Positions 60,303 to 64,000 of a DNA stretch of 64,000 nt are shown here, one piece after another. The DNA is from CAIQJJ01 sp049325275 (GTDB taxonomy: Bacteria > Chloroflexota > Anaerolineae > Anaerolineales > UBA4823), in the NCBI GenBank assembly GCA_049325275.1, contig JBMOLU010000001.1, positions 248,001 through 312,000 of the forward strand, read 5' to 3'. Numbering within the stretch: position 1 is the first letter of the stretch; each line of letters opens with the position of its first letter. The position numbers and the translations under genes are program-made. Under the pieces are notes generated by a model. That model was not told the origin of the DNA. It worked only from the letters and a program-made list of their open reading frames with translations, and did not search any database.

Positions 60303-61109
60303 ATGATTACTTCTGCCCATAATTCCAAAATTCAAGAAGTTCGCCGCCTCCTGAGCCAGCCGAAAGCTCGCCGGGAGGCGCGTGCTTTTGTGGTGGAAGG
60401 TGTACGCCTGGTAGCGGAAGCCTTTCAGTCGAACTGGGCACTTCGGGTGGCCTTATGGAGCGACGACTTGAGCCGTGCCGGGCACGATCTGCTGGCCAGA
60501 ATTCAGGCCGCCGGCGTTGTTTGCGAACAGGTCGATCGGGCCGTCTTGCGCGCAACCAGCGATACACAAACCCCCCAGGGCATTTTGGCGGTGGCGGAGG
60601 TCCAGTCTTTGCCTTTGCCGGAACCATTGGACTTTTTGTTGCTTTTGGACAATTTGCGTGACCCGGGAAACCTGGGAACGATTTTGCGCACGGCCAGTGC
60701 AGCAGGGGTGCAAGCCGTGTTGCTTTCACCGGGTTCGGCAGACCCTTACAATCCCAAAGTGGTCCGTTCGGCGATGGGTGCTCACTTTCACCTGCCCGTT
60801 CGCCCGCTTGGCTGGCCTGCGATTTTCGAGAAACTGGCCGGCATTCCGGTATACGCCGCCGATGCGGCCGGAGAACGCCCTTACACACAGGCCGACTTCC
60901 GCAAACCGGTTGCTATCGTCATCGGCAGCGAAGCCGAAGGTGTGGGCGCTGAAGCGCAGCAGTTGGCCCAGCAGCGGTTATCTATTCCCATGCCCGGCTA
61001 TGCCGAATCGCTCAATGCAGCGGTTGCCGCGGCGCTCTTGATGTTCGAGGTGGTCAAGCAACGAGGCCCTCTGCAAGAAGGAGAGCAGAAAACCGAGCGT
61101 CGAGAATAG
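60303..61109 (+). CDS. SpoU/TrmH-family RNA 2'-O-methyltransferase
   Basis: A 268-aa SPOUT enzyme using S-adenosylmethionine to methylate a ribose of rRNA or tRNA. N-terminal substrate-binding domain (NSKIQEVRRLLSQPKARREA, FVVEGVRLVAEA), then the SPOUT knot motifs LLLLDNLRDPGNLGTILRTA, IVIGSEAEGVGAE and LSIPMPGYAESLNAAVAAAL. It is nearest the RlmB/TsnR-like group; the target base cannot be named. Start uncertain among ATGs at 60279, 60294 and 60303; 60303 gives the usual family N-terminus (MITSAHNSK). Confidence 0.9.
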   Translation: MITSAHNSKIQEVRRLLSQPKARREARAFVVEGVRLVAEAFQSNWALRVALWSDDLSRAGHDLLARIQAAGVVCEQVDRAVLRATSDTQTPQGILAVAEVQSLPLPEPLDFLLLLDNLRDPGNLGTILRTASAAGVQAVLLSPGSADPYNPKVVRSAMGAHFHLPVRPLGWPAIFEKLAGIPVYAADAAGERPYTQADFRKPVAIVIGSEAEGVGAEAQQLAQQRLSIPMPGYAESLNAAVAAALLMFEVVKQRGPLQEGEQKTERRE

Positions 61110-61130
61110 CAGCAAAGGCAGGATCTTAAC

Positions 61131-62381
61131 ATGAAAATTCGTTCCATTACCTGCTTTGTCCCGCAAGTCGATGCACCTACCCTGGATGCGGCAGCCGGGT
61201 TGAACGCCCTTGCCCGCCAGGCGTTTGAGGCTGCGGGTTACGATGTACAATCTTCACGCCTGGCAACGGCCCCGTTTGCAGATCTGCTGCCGGCAGCTGA
61301 CGAAAGAACGTACGTCGATTTCGCCTGCCGGCTCGAGCAAGATGCCGCAGCGTGTGGTTTTGACTACGTTTCACTAGGCCCCGCCTTGCCGGAAGCGCCG
61401 GCCAGCTATCGGGCCATTCCGGCCATTCTCGAAGCCACGCAGAACGTTTTTGTCTCAGGGGCAATGACGCACGGCGATCGCGTTTCGCTGCCTGCCGTGC
61501 GCGCCTGCGCCGAGATCGTTTTTCGTGTGGCATCTATCACACCCGATGGTTTTGCCAATTTACGCTTCTGCGCTTCGGCCAACGTGCCGCCGGGCGCCCC
61601 CTTCTTCCCGGCCGCCTATCATGCTCCGGGCGCGTCGTGCATTGCGCTGGCGCTCGCCATTCAGGCGGCCGATCTGGCCGTGCTTGCCTTTACGACAGGC
61701 GGCCCGGAGGGGGCGGCTTCCCTGCCATCTGCACGCCAATTTTTGATCGATGTACTCGAAGAGCACGCCCGCAGCTTGAGCGCGATTGCCGGCAAATTGG
61801 CCAGTGCGGCGGGCGCTTCTTGGGGCGGCATCGATTTCTCGCTGGCGCCTTTCCCGGTGGACATAGAATCGGCCGGTGCAGCCCTGGAAGCGCTTGGCGT
61901 GCCTGCGCTCGGGTTGTCAGGTTCGCTGGCGGCCGCCGCCACCCTGGCGGATACGCTAGATCGGGCCAGTTTCGCACGCGCCGGCTTTAGCGGCCTGATG
62001 TTGCCCGTGCTCGAAGATTCTCGCCTGGCGCAACGCGCTGCCGAGGGGGTGCTGACCCTCACGGACCTGTTGCTCTATTCTGCCGTGTGCGGTACCGGAT
62101 TGGACACGATTCCCCTGCCGGGCGATACGACCGCCGACGAACTCTACGCCGTCCTGCTCGATGTGGCTGCTTTGGCGCAACGTCTTGACAAGCCGCTTAC
62201 GGCCCGCTTGATGCCGATTCCGGGCAAGCAAGCCGGCGATCCAACCGGTTACGATTTCGCTTTTTTTGCCAACAGCCGGATCATGTCGCTGCGGGCTGCC
62301 CCATTGCGGGGGTTTTTTGCAGGAGAAGAAGACTTCAGCCTAATCCCGCATAAAACGGCACGGCTCGAAACCCATTCTTGA
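61131..62381 (+). CDS. DUF711 family protein
   Basis: A 416-aa protein of the DUF711/UPF0210 (PFL-like alpha-barrel) family. Starts KIRSITCFVPQ, has CGFDYVSLGPA, a conserved mid-part SWGGIDFSLAPFP and closing CGTGLDTIPLPGDTTADELY and LARLMPIPGKQAGDPTGYDF. The Cys near the C-terminal TGLDTIPLPG is family-typical. Function unknown; related proteins bind a ligand at the barrel top. It starts 21 bases after the methyltransferase gene. Confidence 0.85.
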   Translation: MKIRSITCFVPQVDAPTLDAAAGLNALARQAFEAAGYDVQSSRLATAPFADLLPAADERTYVDFACRLEQDAAACGFDYVSLGPALPEAPASYRAIPAILEATQNVFVSGAMTHGDRVSLPAVRACAEIVFRVASITPDGFANLRFCASANVPPGAPFFPAAYHAPGASCIALALAIQAADLAVLAFTTGGPEGAASLPSARQFLIDVLEEHARSLSAIAGKLASAAGASWGGIDFSLAPFPVDIESAGAALEALGVPALGLSGSLAAAATLADTLDRASFARAGFSGLMLPVLEDSRLAQRAAEGVLTLTDLLLYSAVCGTGLDTIPLPGDTTADELYAVLLDVAALAQRLDKPLTARLMPIPGKQAGDPTGYDFAFFANSRIMSLRAAPLRGFFAGEEDFSLIPHKTARLETHS

Positions 62382-62502
62382 TTTGCGCACTCGTGCGCCG
62401 TGCTTTTCGCATACGGGTCAGGTATGAAAGGCCAAGGGAGAGACGCGAAATAAACGTTGCACGCCAGGCGCCGAGTGAGTGCACGAAGAAGAAAAATAAG
62501 GC

Positions 62503-62508
62503 TATAAT
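62503..62508 (+). promoter_or_regulatory. -10 element giving a leaderless start at 62515
   Basis: TATAAT ends six bases before the ATG, and no ribosome site is present. The transcript should start at or next to the ATG. Confidence 0.55.
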
Positions 62509-62514
62509 CATTTC

Positions 62515-63471
62515 ATGGTCAGTTTCCTGGCTCACCAACCGGCCGATATACAAAAAGGCGACCTGGTCACCGTTCAGCAGATCGTGGATGCTTTTGCTAA
62601 GGAAAAGCAGGCCGGATTGATCGAGATCGCATGGGCTTCTGGCCAGCAGGCGGTCATCCTGCTCGCCGATGGCCAGGTGATGGGGGTTAATATGCTCGAA
62701 ACAACGTTTTGCAAAAAAATATCTTTTGAAGAACTCCCCACGCATTGGCTCAAAAGCCATGCCACCCTGCGCAGCATTCGGGCCAGGCATGAAATGGTAG
62801 GAGCGGCTATGGCGGTGCTGGCGTGGCATCCACCGAACCAAACTTTTTCTCTTCAGGCCGGCGAGTTCCCCGCGTACCTTGAAATAAGCCAGAAACACCA
62901 ACATAACGGCCTGTTTCGCATCCTTTGCGATGGCCTGGAAGGGTATGTCTTCTTGCTGGCCGGGCAGCCGCTGCATCACGAGTGCGTTTTAGATGCACCG
63001 CATGAAATGCTGGTAGGCGCCCAAGCCTACGAGCGGCTCCTGGCCTGCTCCCAACCGTCGTCACTGGAATTTTATGAGGCCGGTCCTGCCAGCCCCGTTT
63101 ACCAACAGATTTGCTTCCGCTTTACTTTTGCGCAGTTGATCCAAGGGATGTCAAACCGCTATGCGCGCCTGGTGGGTGCCGATATGGTTGAATCCATGGT
63201 TGTAACGCTCAACCAGCAGTTGGCAGAGCGGCAATACCACATGGAGATTCGTGAAAACCAGCTATACGACACCCATGTTTTTCCCAGTTACGGCGTAGCC
63301 ATGCAAGCTTACCGTTTCCTTTTCAAAAGCGTCATGCAGCAAATGAGCGAGATGATCGGGAACGGCCTGGCGCATTCTATCGCATTCGAAGTGTTCAGGA
63401 GCTTGCCGCCGGAGAAACAGCAGTTCCTGCGGGAAAGCCCCCTGATGATCCTGATCATTTCTTCGAGTTAG
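62515..63471 (+). CDS. Protein of unknown function, two domains
   Basis: A 318-aa soluble protein. Residues 15-60 (DLVTVQQIVDAFAKEKQAGL, IEIAWASGQQAVILLADGQV) resemble the start of DUF4388/PATAN-type regulatory domains: a helix then two strands ending in a G-rich turn. The rest is mixed, with a helical C-terminal third (QQICFRFTFAQLIQGMSNRY, QQMSEMIGNGLAHSIAFEVF) reminiscent of roadblock-partner regions. Identity not clear. A membrane-protein gene starts 13 bases after it, perhaps a sensor partner. Confidence 0.6.
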   Translation: MVSFLAHQPADIQKGDLVTVQQIVDAFAKEKQAGLIEIAWASGQQAVILLADGQVMGVNMLETTFCKKISFEELPTHWLKSHATLRSIRARHEMVGAAMAVLAWHPPNQTFSLQAGEFPAYLEISQKHQHNGLFRILCDGLEGYVFLLAGQPLHHECVLDAPHEMLVGAQAYERLLACSQPSSLEFYEAGPASPVYQQICFRFTFAQLIQGMSNRYARLVGADMVESMVVTLNQQLAERQYHMEIRENQLYDTHVFPSYGVAMQAYRFLFKSVMQQMSEMIGNGLAHSIAFEVFRSLPPEKQQFLRESPLMILIISSS

Positions 63472-63484
63472 CTTTCTCTCGCCT

Positions 63485-64000
63485 ATGAAGAAACGAAACC
63501 CATCCCCCCCGGTTCTGGCAACCGCAGTTGCTTTGATTGCAGCCATCTCGGCGATTTACGTCCTCTTGTACCAGGCCCAACCACTGCCACAACCCTGGAA
63601 CGATGTAGGGACTTACCTGATTTTTGTCCTGGCTGCTGCTTTGGCTGCGCTTGCCGCCACGCTGGTGGCTTTCCGGTTCCACAAGACGGACAAGCCGCGC
63701 CTGGTGTGGGTCTGGTTTGCCACCGGTCTATGGAGCTGGGCGTTGGCAGAGCTGATTTGGATGATTTATGCGCTGACGATGGATGAAATACCAGCACTTA
63801 CGCCGGCCGACATTTTATGGGTTGGCGCGTATGGCTTCTTTGCGTTATCGTTCGTTCACCAATACTACCTGATCTTTTCTCCCACCATCAGAAAGTCAAT
63901 CTTGTGGCTGGTGGGAATTACAGGCGCGGTGCTGCTGTTGGCCGGCGCGCTCACCACTGCGCTGTACCGTTTCGGCGGCGAATCGGAACAAGCCTGGTTC
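63485..64000 (+). CDS. N-terminal part of a multi-pass membrane protein (cut by window end)
   Basis: Open from the ATG at 63485 to the last base (172 codons). After KKRNPSPPV come hydrophobic segments LATAVALIAAISAIYVLLY, GTYLIFVLAAALAALAATLV, VWVWFATGLWSWALAELIWM, ADILWVGAYGFFALSFVHQY and LWLVGITGAVLLLAGALTT. At least five segments at the start followed by a further domain outside the window is the layout of membrane sensor histidine kinases or GGDEF proteins, but the identifying part is missing. Confidence 0.7.
   Translation, partial: MKKRNPSPPVLATAVALIAAISAIYVLLYQAQPLPQPWNDVGTYLIFVLAAALAALAATLVAFRFHKTDKPRLVWVWFATGLWSWALAELIWMIYALTMDEIPALTPADILWVGAYGFFALSFVHQYYLIFSPTIRKSILWLVGITGAVLLLAGALTTALYRFGGESEQAWF

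Overview
The window looks like a chromosomal stretch from a Chloroflexota bacterium, most likely an Anaerolineae-type filamentous heterotroph. This is inference from style: moderately high GC; many secreted or membrane proteins with Thr/Pro (TPTPT) linkers; sugar-binding lipoproteins with VVEKEVVKEV-type linkers; three LVIVD-repeat surface proteins; a short (200 aa) EF-Ts; and several leaderless-looking genes. There is no rRNA, tRNA, CRISPR array or intact transposon. The window starts and ends inside genes.

Layout. (1) 1-5783, +: end of a type VII secretion (T7SS-like) locus, with a membrane-protein tail, a triple-ATPase EccC/EssC-like motor, and a protein fusing a YukD-like ubiquitin fold to two FHA domains. 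(2) 5931-12824, -: three tandem paralogous LVIVD-repeat surface proteins and a membrane Ser/Thr kinase with a Thr/Pro-rich outer tail. (3) 13243-15057, +: an ASKHA/RACo-type 2Fe-2S corrinoid-activation protein behind a consensus promoter. (4) 15274-21644, -: histidine kinase, response regulator, DUF4956 membrane protein, VTC polyphosphate-polymerase-like protein and a Cthe_2159-type beta-helix lipoprotein, probably one cell-envelope/polyphosphate module. (5) 22004-27728: HNH endonuclease, TetR plus DUF418 membrane protein under a palindromic operator, a thioredoxin-reductase-like flavoprotein, and a MarR/acyltransferase pair with its own operator. (6) 27960-34255, -: LacI-controlled sugar ABC importer and an MFS sugar-type symporter. 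(7) 34372-45538: AIM24-family protein, EttA with an overlapping small upstream ORF and a 95-bp tandem repeat over its 3' end, an SLC13 / DUF2270-DUF2179 / membrane-protein operon, an A-type Fe-S carrier, and SH3, zinc-ribbon, HEAT-repeat and orphan solute-binding proteins. (8) 46065-64000, +: recX-rny, mntP, a MacAB-like exporter with two ATPases (one fused to a cyclic-nucleotide-binding domain), adenosine deaminase, a GAF/PAS histidine kinase (-), rpsB-tsf-pyrH with a long folded leader, an SpoU/TrmH methyltransferase, a DUF711 protein, and two unassigned genes, the last cut by the window end.

Non-coding content is notable. At least four families of short interspersed repeats occur: a roughly 105-bp inverted-repeat element, a CCCGGGC hairpin element that carries a terminator, and two about 50-60 bp elements. 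Several promoter/operator palindromes can be read directly (TetR, MarR, LacI). The rpsB leader is strongly structured. The strongest candidates for something not well described are the ubiquitin-like/FHA/FHA fusion next to an FHA-less EssC, the ABC ATPase fused to a cNMP-sensor domain, and the polyphosphate/DUF4956/beta-helix module with its two-component system.
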